Notes: generated by a model not told the origin, from the letters alone. Shown: positions 1 to 10,908, counted from the stretch's first letter. The stretch is 64,000 nucleotides of DNA from Synaphobranchus kaupii (GCA_029718625.1 CM056376.1:107661105-107725104), one strand, 5' to 3'. Translations and numbers: made by a program.

Positions 1-2
1 TA

Positions 3-2297
3 CGGGACCTATTGGGCCGCTACGTATTTGTGTATCTGGACGATATTTTGATTTACTCCTCCAATGTCAAAGAACACGAAGGCAACGTTATGCAGGTTCT
101 CCAACGACTTTTGGAGAACAGACTCTTTGTTAAAGCTGAGAAGTGTGTGTTCCACACCGACACGGTCGAGTTCCTGGGGTTTATCTTGGAGAGGGGACAA
201 ATCAGGGCGGATCCCAAGAAAATCCAGGCGGTCACAGACTGGCCCACGCCTGCCACTCGGAAACATTTGCAACGCTTCTTGGGATTCGCAAACTTTTACC
301 GGAGATTCATCCGGAGCTACAGCCAGATCGTCGCCCCTCTCACCAAGCTCACGTCTACTGCCATGCTGTTCCGCTGGAATCCTGAGGCTGAAAATGCCTT
401 TAGAAAGATTAAAAGACTGTTCTCCTCCGCTCCGATTCTGGTGCACCCCGACCCCACTCGTCAGTTTGTCGTGGAGACTGATGCGTCCGACACTGGAGTT
501 GGGGCCGTGCTCTCTCAGGTTTCCCCCACTGACAACCTTCTACACCCCTGCGCATTCTTCTCCCGTAAGCTGTCTCCAGCTGAGAGGAATTATGACGTGG
601 GAAACCGAGAGCTACTCGCTATCAAGCTAGCACTGGAGGAGTGGAGGCATTGGCTGGAGGGCGCCGAGAAACCATTTGTGGTCTGGACCGACCATAAGAG
701 TCTGGCGTATCTACAAACGGCTAAGAGGTTGAACTCCCGCCAGGCCAGATGGGCCCTGTTCTTTGGCAGGTTCAATTTTTCTCTAACCTACCGCCCCGGT
801 TCCAAGAATGTCAAACCAGATGCCCTGTCCCGACAATTCATGGCCAGTTCCGAGCAAGAGGCGCCGGAGAACATCCTCCCTGGGTCCTGCACCGTAGCTT
901 CGGTGTCCTGGAGAATTGAGGCCGTCATCAAAAAGGCGCTTAATGAGGAGCCCGATCCTAGGTCCAATCCCGGTACACGCCTTTACGTTCCCTCCGCCGC
1001 CCGGACACATGTCCTCCAATGGGCTCACTCATCACTCATGTCCTGCCATCCCGGGTTTACCCGCACCCTGGCTGTCCTCAAGAGAAGGTTCTGGTGGAAC
1101 TCCATGATCCCCGACACCAGGCGTTTCGTCAAGGCCTGTACCACCTGTGCCAGGAGCAAGGCCTCTCACCAGGCCCCAGCTGGTCTGCTCCAACCTCTGC
1201 CAGTGCCCAGTCGCCCTTGGAGCCACATCGGGGTGGATTTCGTGACCGGACTTCCCCCTTCTGAGGGCAACACCACCATCCTGACGGTGGTTGACAGGTT
1301 CAGTAAGGCGGCGCATTTCATCCCTCTGCCAGGATTACCCACTGCCCAAGGAACTGCTGATGTTCTAGTCAAGGAAGTGTTTCGGCTCCATGGCATTCCC
1401 GCGGACATTGTCTCTGACCGTGGTCCCCAGTTCATCTCCCAGGTCTGGAAGGCATTCTGTTCGGCTCTCGGAGCCACCTCCAGCCTCACGTCAGGTTACC
1501 ACCCCCAGTCTAACGGTCAAACCGAAAGGGCCAACCAAGACCTCGGAGCTGCTTTACGCTGTGTGTCGGCTAAGAATCCCACTTCATGGAGCAAGATGCT
1601 CATCTGGGTTGAGTATGCGCACAACGCTCTGCCCTGCGCCGCTACTGGAAAGTCCCCATTCGAAGTTTCCCTCGGTTACCTACCCCCACTGTTCCCCGAT
1701 CAAGAGGCCGAGATTGCTGTTCCCTCCCTTGCCACCCACATGCACCGCTGCCTCAAGATCTGGAGGGACGCCCGGGCCGCGCTATTGAGCACGGCCGAAC
1801 GGAATCGTAGAGTCGCTGATCGCCACCGCACTCCAGCCCCTGAGTACAAGCCTGGCGATTCAGTTTGGCTCTCCTCTAAAGACATTCCCCTACAATCCAC
1901 TTCCCACAAACTGCAACCCCGTTTCATTGGTCCCTTTAAGATTCTGAGCATAATCAATCCCACCTCTGTCAAGCTGTCTTTGCCCCCTTCCCTTAAGATT
2001 CACCCCACTTTTCATGTTTCATGCATTAAACCCTATTCCACTGACCCCCTTTGCCCTCCTGATCCCCCACCCCCTCCTCCCCGTATCATAGATAATCACC
2101 CGGCCTTCACTGTTAAGAAGCTACTGGACATTCGCAAGCGAGGACGGGGGTTCCAGTATCTGGTGGACTGGGAGGGGTATGGCCCTGAGGAGCGTTCCTG
2201 GATCGCTCCCAGTCTTGTTATTGACAAGTCTTTGATAAGTGACTTTCACCGTGACCACCCAGATAAACTGTGTAGACCGTCAGGAGTCGGTCGTTAG
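3..2297 (+). CDS. Ty3/gypsy retrotransposon pol polyprotein, 3' part (RT end, RNase H, integrase, chromodomain)
   Basis: The frame is open from base 3 to the stop at 2295-2297 and the coding region continues left of the window, so the N-terminus is missing. Numbering from the codon at base 12: reverse transcriptase active-site box YLDD at residues 8-11; RNase H starting around the ETDASDTG motif (Asp157) with the later [14 protein letters not shown] and TDHKSLAYL motifs; an integrase HHCC zinc-binding segment (about 330-380, ending CTTCARSK); the integrase DDE core with Asp409, Asp469 and Glu505, the last two 35 residues apart as in the family; and a C-terminal chromodomain from about 699 to 750 (YLVDWEGYG). 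RT-RNaseH-IN-chromodomain order defines chromoviruses of the Ty3/gypsy group. No internal stop or frameshift is visible in 761 codons, so this copy is young or recently active. Gag, protease and most of RT lie outside the window. Confidence 0.96.
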   Translation, partial: RDLLGRYVFVYLDDILIYSSNVKEHEGNVMQVLQRLLENRLFVKAEKCVFHTDTVEFLGFILERGQIRADPKKIQAVTDWPTPATRKHLQRFLGFANFYRRFIRSYSQIVAPLTKLTSTAMLFRWNPEAENAFRKIKRLFSSAPILVHPDPTRQFVVETDASDTGVGAVLSQVSPTDNLLHPCAFFSRKLSPAERNYDVGNRELLAIKLALEEWRHWLEGAEKPFVVWTDHKSLAYLQTAKRLNSRQARWALFFGRFNFSLTYRPGSKNVKPDALSRQFMASSEQEAPENILPGSCTVASVSWRIEAVIKKALNEEPDPRSNPGTRLYVPSAARTHVLQWAHSSLMSCHPGFTRTLAVLKRRFWWNSMIPDTRRFVKACTTCARSKASHQAPAGLLQPLPVPSRPWSHIGVDFVTGLPPSEGNTTILTVVDRFSKAAHFIPLPGLPTAQGTADVLVKEVFRLHGIPADIVSDRGPQFISQVWKAFCSALGATSSLTSGYHPQSNGQTERANQDLGAALRCVSAKNPTSWSKMLIWVEYAHNALPCAATGKSPFEVSLGYLPPLFPDQEAEIAVPSLATHMHRCLKIWRDARAALLSTAERNRRVADRHRTPAPEYKPGDSVWLSSKDIPLQSTSHKLQPRFIGPFKILSIINPTSVKLSLPPSLKIHPTFHVSCIKPYSTDPLCPPDPPPPPPRIIDNHPAFTVKKLLDIRKRGRGFQYLVDWEGYGPEERSWIAPSLVIDKSLISDFHRDHPDKLCRPSGVGR

Positions 2298-3266
2298 GGG
2301 GGGGGTCCTGTTACGTTTCTGTCATGTTTATGCCACATTTCATGTTTAGTTTGTCACAGTTTATTTTCAGTTTGTCATGCTTGTGTTCTGTTTATGTTAT
2401 GATGCAGTTAATTGGTAGCATACACATTTCCATGTTTTTCTGCAGCCTTGCATTCATGCTGTTTTCCCTCTCTCTCTTGCTGTCACTCAGCCTTCCCTAA
2501 TTGTTTCATTTTCCCGTGTCTATTTACTAATCTACTAACATTAGATCAGGATTGGGTAATACTAACTCTCTAACCATGTGTTCATGTTTACCTTACGTTT
2601 CTTGTGCATGTCATTTACTAATTTACTAACGCTAGGTCAGGATAGGTTTATTACTAACGATTACTAATTATCTTGTTACCTCGTCAGCTTTCCACACCTG
2701 ATTCCCCTTCGCATGCTGCTCTCAAGCTAAGTGTCTGCACCTGTCTACACCTGCATATAAGCTCAGTGTTCATGTCTTGTCTTCGCGAAATTGTTGCCTG
2801 TTAGTTTACTACTGTCACTTTTGAGCGTTTACCTTGTCTGACTACTGTTATAGATCCAAGCCTGTTTACTGACCATCGTTACTGCCTGCCTACCGTTTTC
2901 TACTACCTGTTTTTGACCACGAGTTTTGCCTGCTGTCTATTTGTACCTCTGCCCCGCGGATAGGACTTCGGTCTGACTCCTGCAACGTCCCACGACCTAC
3001 GAACTCTGCTTGACCCCTGTATTGTACTTCTGCTCCGCTGACAGCTACTCTGGTTACTGAACTTGTGCATGGTGTACCGATTCCGAGACTGCCTTCTCCC
3101 TCGGTACTTTACTTTGGTTTTTTGGCTGGATTTATTGGTTTTTGGACTTCGCTTGTGTGACTACGATTTCTGGATTTCCCTATAATAAAGTCCTTGCGGA
3201 CATTTATTATTACGTTTGTGTTCTGAGTCGTGCATTACGGGTCCAACCCGCACACACCTGTCTCAA
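2298..3266 (+). mobile_element. Polypurine tract and 3' LTR of the gypsy element
   Basis: Directly after the pol stop comes a G-rich tract (2297-2305), the expected polypurine primer, and then a TG-initiated sequence from 2309 (tgttacgtttctgtcatg). The following ~950 bases hold no gene. They contain a TATA-like box (2756-2760) and an AATAAA polyadenylation signal (3184-3189), in the order expected of U3 and R. The right boundary is estimated from the end of this unique sequence near 3256-3266 (tccaacccgcacacacctgt). The exact terminal CA could not be fixed because the 5' LTR is outside the window. Confidence 0.75.
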
Positions 3267-4542
3267 ATAGCCTACACAAATGGCCAATTTTTGGTAGAAA
3301 TACACACTGGAATATTTATCCTATTATCTGGAACCCAGTAGTCTAAAATGCAATAGTCGCTACAGAATACCAAATACATCCACAATGGGGTGCACAACTC
3401 AAGACCGATTGCTCTGCTTACCAGTTTGAGATACGAACGCAGGCACGCCTACCCTGAGTATTGCTCTCTATCGGCAATATAAGAAGTCGTAGGCTACATT
3501 GATGGTCATTTTTTTATATAGAAAAATAAATAAATACAACTTAGACTTTCATTAACAATAAGGAACATATATTTTATTTTATTTTTTTTCAGCTCAGAAG
3601 AACAAGGTAGTAGGCTATATGCTAACGATGATGAACCGGCATAGCGACTCATTTTCATATTCACACAAAAAAAATACATTTTTTAAAATCTCTAAAAAAG
3701 CAAAATCGTGTCATCCGTGGTCTCTTCACCGCTCTTGTCACCATCCTCTTGCCGGATGCGTTTATTCTGAAAACAAACGTGCAATTGTTATAAAGTAGGA
3801 AGGTCCGTGTAAATTGCATAACCATTTTAAGTAGCCTAGGCTAACGTTAACGGTAAAGTTAGCTATCCATTTAGGCTCGAAAAACAAGAAATTGGCCTTT
3901 TCACGTTCACCGTTTCTAATGTCACAAAACAAAAATGACTCAAATTTGGCTGATCTTCATTTCCTGACTGCCAACCTAGAAACGAAAATACTTTACTGCG
4001 GTAAATGGACCATTCTGTGTCACTGTCTGTACAGCGGACAGATAACCCTTTTCTCATTTGAAATGCTAGATTTTCGGAGATCCATCTAGCTGCAGGCATG
4101 GAGCGCCGCAGTCTCGGACTCCGGCGTTTCAGGTACAAAGCACGTGCAATAAAGGAACCTCGATCCTTCTGAAAATTCCGACGGGAGAGACAGTAAGTTC
4201 TAATTGTGGAATTCAACAGTTCTATGAACATCTGTTTTAGGCTAATTTAGGTTTTTAAAACTAGATTGCTAGGTTTTGCACGTTGTCATGTAACGTTAAG
4301 TACAACGTATAGACCAAGGTTACAGTGTGTAGGCATAGGCGGCGAATGTAAAAGGCTTGGAGAGGCTTAGCCTCCCCAAATGCCTAATAAATTAATTAAA
4401 TACATTAAAATTGGACGAGACGAACGGACTTTTGGGTCTGGCCGATAGAGCCAACAAGCACAGCAAACAGCGATGCGCTGCGCTTGTTACAATGTAACAG
4501 ATGTATCATTTTGATCCAACCGTAGCACGTGCCACCAGCCCC
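3267..4542. other. Gene-less stretch, AT-rich, no recognised gene
   Basis: No coding region is supported. A minus-strand open frame at 3863-4231 resembles nothing I know and has no splice or codon support. A short G-rich block at 4088-4115 (ctgcaggcatggagcgccgc) matches the reverse complement of 5268-5297, on the other side of the hairpin element at 4543-5163. Confidence 0.5.
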
Positions 4543-5163
4543 TTGCATATCCTTTGCATGCCATGACTTTATGATGTCTGTGACCCAACAACATCAAAAG
4601 ACTATTGATATCTTATTTTCTGGTACTCTTACGTTAAGTTATACTCTAACCTCTCTGCATTTGAATGGATCTCTATGGGAATTTGGGGGCTGGGACTAGA
4701 TTTAGATGTAAATTATGCTGGAACAGTATGGAATACATGGTTGGTAAAATGGCTGTAAGTCATCAAGGGTCTGAGGTATCAAACAAGCCTTAAACCATCA
4801 CTCTCCTGCCAGATATGCAGTAGATATGGATGGATAACTTGAAGGGTTTCTTCTCCTTACTTATTTTTCCATAGAGTTCAATAGGAATATTTGTCAGGAG
4901 AAACAACCCTTAAAGTGATCCATTCATATCTACTGCATATCTGGCCGCGGAGTGATGGTTTGAGGCTCATTTCACCCTTGATGACAGCCATTTAGCCAAC
5001 CATGTGTTCCATACTGTTCCAGTGTAATTTACAGCTAAATCTAGTCAAATGCAGAGACGTTATAGTATCACTTTTAAGAGTACCAGAAAATAAGATATCA
5101 AGAGTCTTTTGATGTTTTTGGGTTACAGACATCAGGAAGTCATGGCATGCAAGGATATACGAC
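4543..5163. mobile_element. Palindromic MITE, hairpin family A, copy 1
   Basis: Left and right halves are inverted copies of each other around roughly 4875. The left arm starts ttgcatatcctttgcatgcc and the right arm ends ggcatgcaaggatatacgac. Inner landmarks (atcaaaagactattgatatc, ctgcatttgaatggatctct, catggttgg, gtagatatggatggataact) appear in the left arm and their complements in the right. The same sequence recurs at 6893-7264 and 31690-32350, so it is a dispersed repeat. No open frame of interest is present, so it is non-autonomous. Confidence 0.8.
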
Positions 5164-5356
5164 CATCTACTATCGTAAATGGAAAGTGACAAGTGACAAA
5201 TCAAATGCGTCGTCTAAAACTACGCACTCATCGTCTAAAACGATTTCTCTAAACTGCGCATGCGGTGTCTGAGACTGCGGCGCTCCATGCCTGCAGTTGG
5301 ATGCTATTGGGTGGACTTTCGTGGCGTTCTGACATCATGTAAGCAGCATACTTTGC

Positions 5357-5709
5357 AAGAATCAGTAGCCTACGTTTAAAGCATACAAAATGCATGTAAA
5401 ATATAGTTTTTTAAAACGGCGTTAACGTTGTGAAACAAAATAATTGCAGTTTGAAGCTACAAGCCCTGAGAACACGAGTCTTCATTAAAGTCAATGTAGG
5501 CATAATGTCCAGGGCAGCATTGTGCATACTTCATTGATTATGTAGCCTACTGTACTCATAAACACCAAGATCTGTGGCGTTTTAGACTCATGTTCCCAGG
5601 GCTTATAGCTGTCAAACTGCGATTATTTTATGTTTCACAATGTTAGCGCCGTTTTAAAAACTATACTTACATACATTTTGTACGCTTTAAACGTAGGCTA
5701 CTGATTCTT
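5357..5709. mobile_element. 353-bp palindrome (fold-back MITE)
   Basis: Two arms of about 125 bases (5357-5481 and 5584-5709) are near-perfect inverted copies. The left arm begins aagaatcagtagcctacgtt and the right arm ends aacgtaggctactgattctt. The ~100-base loop is not symmetric. Symmetry stops sharply at both outer ends, which marks the element limits. No coding potential. I see no clear target-site duplication, so the superfamily is unknown. Confidence 0.75.
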
Positions 5710-6585
5710 CATGCAGAGTCAAATAGTGGACCGGCTCCACAGTGGCTTGATGCCTGCTTCGGATTGGGATCTCACAACCAGGGTGGGAAATTAACACCAG
5801 CCACCAGTGAAACGCAGGTAGATTTTACCATTTGGCAGGCAGAAAACCAGGTAATTCGAAAGGGTTCACATACTTTTTTTTGCCACTGTATGTATCAAAC
5901 GTCCATTCATTCAAATACAGGCTGTTGACCTTTTCACAAAACCAGTTCAGATTTTTTCCTGACTTCTTCCAGATATATTTTTATATGTTCAGAGACTACA
6001 TTTTCTTTAGCTCTAAGAGATCCTACACACAGTGTGCAATTTGTGAAAAAAAAAAAAACAGAAAGGGGGGGGGGCATTTTTATCCTACTCAATTACCTGT
6101 TTCCTGCATTTAGCTGGGGCATGCTTCATGGTCTCTGTCATATGCCCTTCAATGTCTTTCAAGCTTCTGCCAGGGTGGGACTTCTGAATAGCTCCTAAAT
6201 AGATTCAATTGAGCAAATGGTTATGCAGCATTTGTTGGAAGAATGTAAAAAGCATGTGTCATTTGGCATACTCCTCAAAGTGGAACTCTATTATTAGCAT
6301 AGTTTATTAACATTATTATCTCACTTTGCAGCACGTTGCAGGTGGTCATATTTTCCAATGGCCTCTTCCCCTTCTTCCCCTTCAAACTGAACTCGGTCCA
6401 CACAGACCAGGTTGCCAGCTTAGACATTGTGCGTCTAACTGTTTCCCCCAGGTTTAGGCCACCCATGGTGCTTAGCTGGATGATCTGTGCAGTTAAATCA
6501 TTTTCAGTTAAATTGCATTTAAATGGTTACCAAGAAAATGACCACTAATGCCATTCATTGAAAACATTTATTATCAAAGAAATTA
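5710..6585. other. Gene-less stretch
   Basis: No gene, RNA or clear repeat recognised. It contains short A and G homopolymers near 6047-6073. Small open frames here have no family resemblance. Confidence 0.5.
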
Positions 6586-6587
6586 TA

Positions 6588-6885
6588 CAGTACCAGTCAA
6601 AAGTTTGGACACACCTACTCATAGAAGGTTTTTTTCCGTTATTTTTACTGTTTTCCACATTTTGGAATAGTAAAGACATCAAAACTATGAGATAACACAA
6701 ATTAAATTATGCAAAACACCAAAAAAGGGTTAAACAAATAAAAAAAAGTCTTATATTTTAGATTCTTCAAAGTAGCCACCCTTTGCCTTGATAACGGCTT
6801 GGCACATTCTTGCCATTCTCTCAAACAACTTCTGTGGTAAACAGGTATTCCACAGGTAAAAAGGTGATGCCATCATGACTGTATA
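6588..6885 (-). mobile_element. Tc1/mariner-like transposon, 3' end
   Basis: The left end has a Tc1-type terminal inverted repeat (cagtaccagtcaaaagtttg) preceded by the TA target dinucleotide at 6586-6587. This is the terminal sequence typical of fish Tc1-like elements. Inside lies the degraded C-terminus of the transposase on the minus strand. The rest of the element, including the other end, is missing, and the sequence runs into a family A hairpin near 6890. Confidence 0.88.
6751..6837 (-). pseudogene. Tc1-like transposase C-terminal fragment
   Basis: Read on the minus strand, the last 28 codons before the stop at 6751-6753 give a peptide ending VIKAKGGYFEESKI, preceded by LFERMARMCQA. 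This is the conserved tail of fish Tc1-like transposases. The DDE catalytic core is absent, so the fragment cannot make active transposase. It is separated from the terminal repeat by about 160 bases, as expected for the 3' end of such elements. Confidence 0.85.
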
Positions 6886-6892
6886 AAAGGAT

Positions 6893-7264
6893 ATCAAAAG
6901 ACTCCTGATATCTTATTTCCAGGTACTCTTAGAAGCGATACTATAACCTCTGCATTTGAATTGATCTCTATGGGAATTGGGGGGTGGGACTAGATTAAGC
7001 TGTAAATTACACTGGAACAGTGTGGAACACATGGTTGGCTAAATGGCTCTAAGTCATCAAGGGTCTGGCGTATCAAACAAGCCTTAAACCATCACTCTGC
7101 TGCCAGAAATACAGTAGATATGGATGGATAACTTGAAGGGTTTCTTCTCCTGACTTATTTTTCCATAGAGTTCAATAGGAAAATTTGTCAAGAGAAACAA
7201 CCCTTCAAGTTATTCATCCATATCTACTGTATTTCTGGCAGCAGAGTGATGGTTTAAGGCTTGT
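6893..7264. mobile_element. Palindromic MITE, hairpin family A, copy 2 (truncated right arm)
   Basis: This carries the same left arm as 4543-5163 (atcaaaagactcctgatatc through gtagatatggatggataact) and the dyad centre. Only the first ~75 bases of the right arm follow, and the match stops near 7264 (ggtttaaggcttgtgataaa). It abuts the Tc1 fragment on the left and lies just beyond the truncated DUF4806-like gene on the right, so its insertion or a linked deletion may have removed that gene's last exon. Confidence 0.75.
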
Positions 7265-7618
7265 GATAAATCTGCATGTAATCAATAAATTGTCACCCAG
7301 AGAGGTGTTGTTGCAGGAGATTTCATGTTACAGTATAATTTTATCTCCGTTGTCGCCAAAATTTTCCATCGATACAGGCTAGTAGTGGTCTTTCACGTTT
7401 GTCTTGTCTGTCACTTAGTAGATGCTCAAGCATCCCTGCATCACATGCAGTAGTGAGTACTGTCCTATGTTTCTTGTTGTCTGTCGGACCACTGCCTGCC
7501 TCCAGACTCTGATTTTGGGGATCTGCTTTGCCCTGCCCTCTACTCATCGGGCAAACATGTTTTCTCTAGCCTCATTCTGTGTATGGCACTGTGTATTGCT
7601 CCCAGGGTGGAATCTTAC

Positions 7619-9096
7619 TAATTTATTTTTGAATTCTGCATTTTGGAGTTTTTCCTCCAAATTTCTCAACTCCAGCAGGGTTTGGGCTGGCTCCATTACG
7701 ATTTCCTCGGAGACTGTCCGAGTCCCTGCCACCACTCTTTGGAGGAGGCATAGTTCCTCCTTCTGATTTTGGATGATTGTGTCCAATTTCTGTAGGACCA
7801 TCCTTTGGAATTCTAGACATTCAAGAGATGTAATTAATGGCAGACATCAAAATCATCAGTCATCACAATGACACCTCAAAAATAACACAACTCAAACACG
7901 TACAGCAAAATCAATTCTGTGACTATACGAGTTCTGAATCTACTTTTAAATGAGTTTATAGAGAGAATTTAGAGAATATTGTTGTTTCATGTAAATGGAA
8001 TAAACATTTACCATCATGTCCCCTTTGTGTCACACTGGTGGCCAACTGGTGACTACCTGACGCTGGCTGGCTGTGACAGAGCCTTGCAGGACTTGGGTTG
8101 ATGGGAGACCGAATGCGGTTTTGGGGACGGAATGTGGCGTGTTGGTGTTTGGGTTTTGGGGGCAACTTTGGACTGTACAGGCCGTTTTCTTGGTTTGGGG
8201 GGGGCAATTGTTTCTTGGCCTTTTTAGCTGTTTGTGGCCCATCATCTGTAAAATATAAACATAACAAAAATGTAGATTACCAATGGGTTTTATGGCAGCA
8301 AAATCTAACACATTTATAAACTTAGCTACCATAGGGGAATTAAGTTGCTATCTAATCATAGTCCTATATTTGTCACTCTTAAGCCAAGCTGACACTACAC
8401 AACTTTTAAATCTTTACAAAATCCTGTCTGAGGAGAGAAGCTCTCATCTAACGACAAAAAAACGCTGCGCGATACAGCACACACCCTAGGCGATTTTAGG
8501 AAGATTCGCACATCACACGATTTCTACACGACTTATACAGGACTAAATCAAGAGGTCGAATTTCCACACACAGTTGCCAAGACTACGGAAGCATGGATCA
8601 TTTCAATCCGTTTTTCGTTGCATTTGTTGTGCGCTCGTTTGTTGGCTGTTGACATTCCAGTAGAATGTCATTGCAGGTCAGCCAAGACTCTCGACAAAAT
8701 CAAACCAATTTGAAATGATCGTGGGCTCTCCCGACGAGGTCCAGACTGGTTCACGACAGAAATAATCGCGTCTTTGACCATCTGACATCAAAAGACCGTT
8801 CCAGCCGACGGAACCAAGATTTCTTGCAGATTTTTTAAAGATTATCATAGGACTGCAAAATTTGTCGGGAGTTCGTCTTTGACGTCAGAATTTGGGCAAA
8901 AGTTGTGTAGTGTGAGCTTGGTGTTAAAATAAACAAATGCTGAGTCTGCAACATATTTGAGCCATACCATCTTCACTTGAAGTGCATAGGGCCTTGGGTC
9001 GCCTAATTGTTCTTTTACACTCCATCTCATCCTCTGCGTCCACACTGGAGTTTGCCTCAGCCTTTCGTGACCAACGCCTGGCCGTGTCATAGTCAG
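7619..9096 (-). CDS. DUF4806-like gene fragment, three exons (5' and 3' exons missing)
   Basis: Three minus-strand exons have canonical splice sites and compatible phases. Exon a is 9096-8968 (after ...aatag, before gtatgg, 129 nt); exon b is 8245-8012 (after ...ttacag, before gtaaat, 234 nt); exon c is 7812-7619 (after ...gtctag, before gtaaga, 194 nt). Exons a and b start and end in phase 1, and exon c starts in phase 1 and ends in phase 0. The peptide has DYDTARRWSRKAEA and a DAEDE acidic run in exon a, a basic proline-rich linker in exon b, and a coiled-coil-like QRMVLQKLDTIIQNQKEEL followed by LEEKLQNAEFKNKL in exon c. This order matches fish multicopy proteins with a C-terminal DUF4806 domain, whose function is unknown. 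The first exon (before DYDTARR) and the conserved C-terminal IGG-containing exon were not found, so this is probably a pseudogene. It has no stop inside the three exons. Confidence 0.65.
8383..8923. mobile_element. TTAA-flanked MITE inside an intron of the DUF4806-like gene
   Basis: The terminal inverted repeats are gccaagctgacactacacaa at the left and the complement of ttgtgtagtgtgagcttggtg at the right (about 25 bases, few mismatches). Each side is flanked by TTAA (8379-8382 and 8924-8927), the target choice of piggyBac-type transposases. The 541-bp interior has no coding capacity. It sits between exons a and b of the gene on the minus strand and leaves both splice sites intact. Confidence 0.7.
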
Positions 9097-9143
9097 CTAT
9101 TGGGTTTTTAAAGAAAAATGGTTGTAATGGCATTTAAACATGT

Positions 9144-9487
9144 TGTGGCAGGGTGGGCGTGGTTAGTCTCTGCTTGCAGAGAGAGAGTGAGCGGAGCGGC
9201 TCTCGGACCCTGAGCCACAGCTGTCATGAGTTAGTCAGGACAACCCGATAATTAACGATGGAATGATTGTTTGATTGTTGCCTGATTGCTTTGACAGTGA
9301 GCCTGGGCTTTAAAGGAGGGAAGCGGGAGATCAAAGGGGGCTGGCTGATGACGGGAGAGGATCGGGGAGAAAAAGGTCCACGAAGACCGTAGCCAGCATA
9401 AGCACCAGAGCACCAATTAAAGTGTCGGTGAAAAACCCGTTGTGTACTGTCTGTTCTTCCTGTTTCACTCCCCGTACGGGCCACCAC
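9144..9487. mobile_element. Possible solo LTR
   Basis: This GC-richer block begins tgtggcagggtgggcgtggt and ends cgtacgggccaccac. It carries an AATTAAA-like signal (9415-9421) followed by a GT-rich segment, and has no gene. The edges and composition look like fish LTRs, but I cannot see a second copy or a clean target duplication, so the class is a guess. Confidence 0.35.
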
Positions 9488-9540
9488 TGTAGCACGATCG
9501 AGTGCCACCCTCGGGAAGTTTTAACCAGTTTAAACCAGTT

Positions 9541-9675
9541 TTCACTTTGTCATTATGGGCTATTTTGTGTAGAATTTTGAGACAAAAAATGAACTCAATC
9601 TATTGCAGAATATGTCTGTAACGTAATAAAACGTGGAGAAGGTGAAAGGGGTGTGCAGACTTTCCGGCTTGACTG
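9541..9675. mobile_element. Tc1/mariner-like transposon end (different family from 6588)
   Basis: The block runs from ttcactttgtcattatggg to a terminal gactttccggcttgactg, followed by TA at 9676-9677. It is the right-hand terminal inverted repeat of the fish Tc1-like type whose consensus ends in a CACTG/GACTG followed by TA. Only about 135 bases of the element survive. Confidence 0.75.
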
Positions 9676-10153
9676 TACCCATCTTGCTTTGTGACAAGGA
9701 CTTAGGATTTTTCAGGACCTCCCTAGTAAGTCTTCATAGGTTTGTACTATGAGGACTGTTCTACTGTAGATGATTTGACCCTTTCTGCTGTTAACCCTCT
9801 GATGCACAACATATTGAACACCCTTTAATGCACAACATGGGTCAAAGTTGACCCGCATTAATTTACAATAGTATTTGATGCTTTGCCAAGGGTTTTGTTT
9901 CCATGTGTTTAAAATTAATTTCCAAGATTCTAGGAATGCATTAAATAGTATTTTTGGACAATTACATATGATTCTATTCATTTACCTTTTACTTTTTGAA
10001 GAAAACAACAATCCCCTTCATATTTGAAATATGTTTATTTGTCACTATATCATAACATAAACATCACTAAAACCGGCAACTGATAGTAAAGTAGTATTGG
10101 TCTAAAATAATAATAATAATGTTCTCGTGTTTTTTCGATCTCTTGTCTCTCAG

Positions 10154-10463
10154 CTTGATGATCCTGAAGCACATCTTGCGGATACTCCAGTGGCCCTACT
10201 TACCGTCGTCAGGGACAACATCACATCCCATTCATTATCACCCTGTTAATGTCTCTGTTGTAGTTGAGGATGAAGTTGTAACCAGCCACAGCCAACTTCC
10301 TGATGCCTTTCTTGTCTTGTTTGGTCTCATCTATGCACTTCATCTCAACTATCCCAAAGGACTAACCAGCACTTTTGAGTTTGTCCAGAAAGTTTTGCTT
10401 GGGTTGGAGGATGAGAAACTGTCTCCTAGGTTGCAGACCTTAAAGAATGAATTGATGATGTAG
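10154..10463 (+). pseudogene. Frameshifted terminal exon of a SAMD3-like multicopy fish protein
   Basis: A good acceptor (ttgtctctcag, ending 10153) starts an exon whose first frame reads LDDPEAHLADTPVALLTVV and then hits a stop at 10247-10249. From about 10240 a second frame, shifted by one base, continues VSVVVEDEVVTSHSQLPDAF, then LVLFGLIYALHLNYPKGL and a tail ending TLKNELMM before the stop at 10461-10463. Both halves match, in order, the C-terminal part of a large fish family usually annotated as SAMD3-like or uncharacterised. The shift of frame between about 10215 and 10250 therefore marks a disabling single-base-type change. Upstream exons are not in the window. Function is unknown. 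A single sequencing error would give the same picture. Confidence 0.65.
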
Positions 10464-10479
10464 AGATCTCTCTTGGTTT

Positions 10480-10908
10480 CCTGACTACATTTTTGACTAG
10501 CTTTTTTTATTTTTATTTTTTATTTTTTTATCGATCTCTCTTGGTCATTTTTTGATCTTAGGCCTGTGGCTGCTGTCTGTAAATGACTTTTGTTACTCAT
10601 GTGATTTGTAAGTGACACCTCTAAGGCTTACTCCACCGATTTCAATGCTTGATATTTAGATCATGACTGAGTAAAGACATGGACAAAGTTTTTTGGCAAA
10701 CCAAAGCTTTTTGGAGATTTGTAGTTTTACTTACCAGCTCGGAGGCCTGTTCTATGTAATGTAACAAGGTTACATTGAACAGAGTTGGTAAGTAAAACCA
10801 CAAATTTCTCTGAAAAGCTTCAGTTTGCTTAAAAATGATGTCCATGTCTTTACTCAGTCATGTATGATCTAAACATCGAGCGTTTTTGTGAGATCGGCAG
10901 AGTAACCC
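10480..10908. repeat. Direct duplication copy 1, containing a 284-bp palindromic MITE
   Basis: A block beginning tctctcttggtttcctgact is repeated at 12889-13300. It contains a hairpin from 10625 (ggcttactccaccgatttc) to 10908 (gatcggcagagtaaccc), with arms meeting near 10765 (aatgtaacaaggttacattg). Both ends of the hairpin are present in this copy. The two copies are almost identical over the hairpin, which points to recent duplication or conversion. Confidence 0.8.

Noticed and set aside
3863..4231. 122-codon minus-strand open frame near the gypsy LTR
   Set aside because: No similarity recognised, composition is as the flank, and no splice or polyadenylation context.
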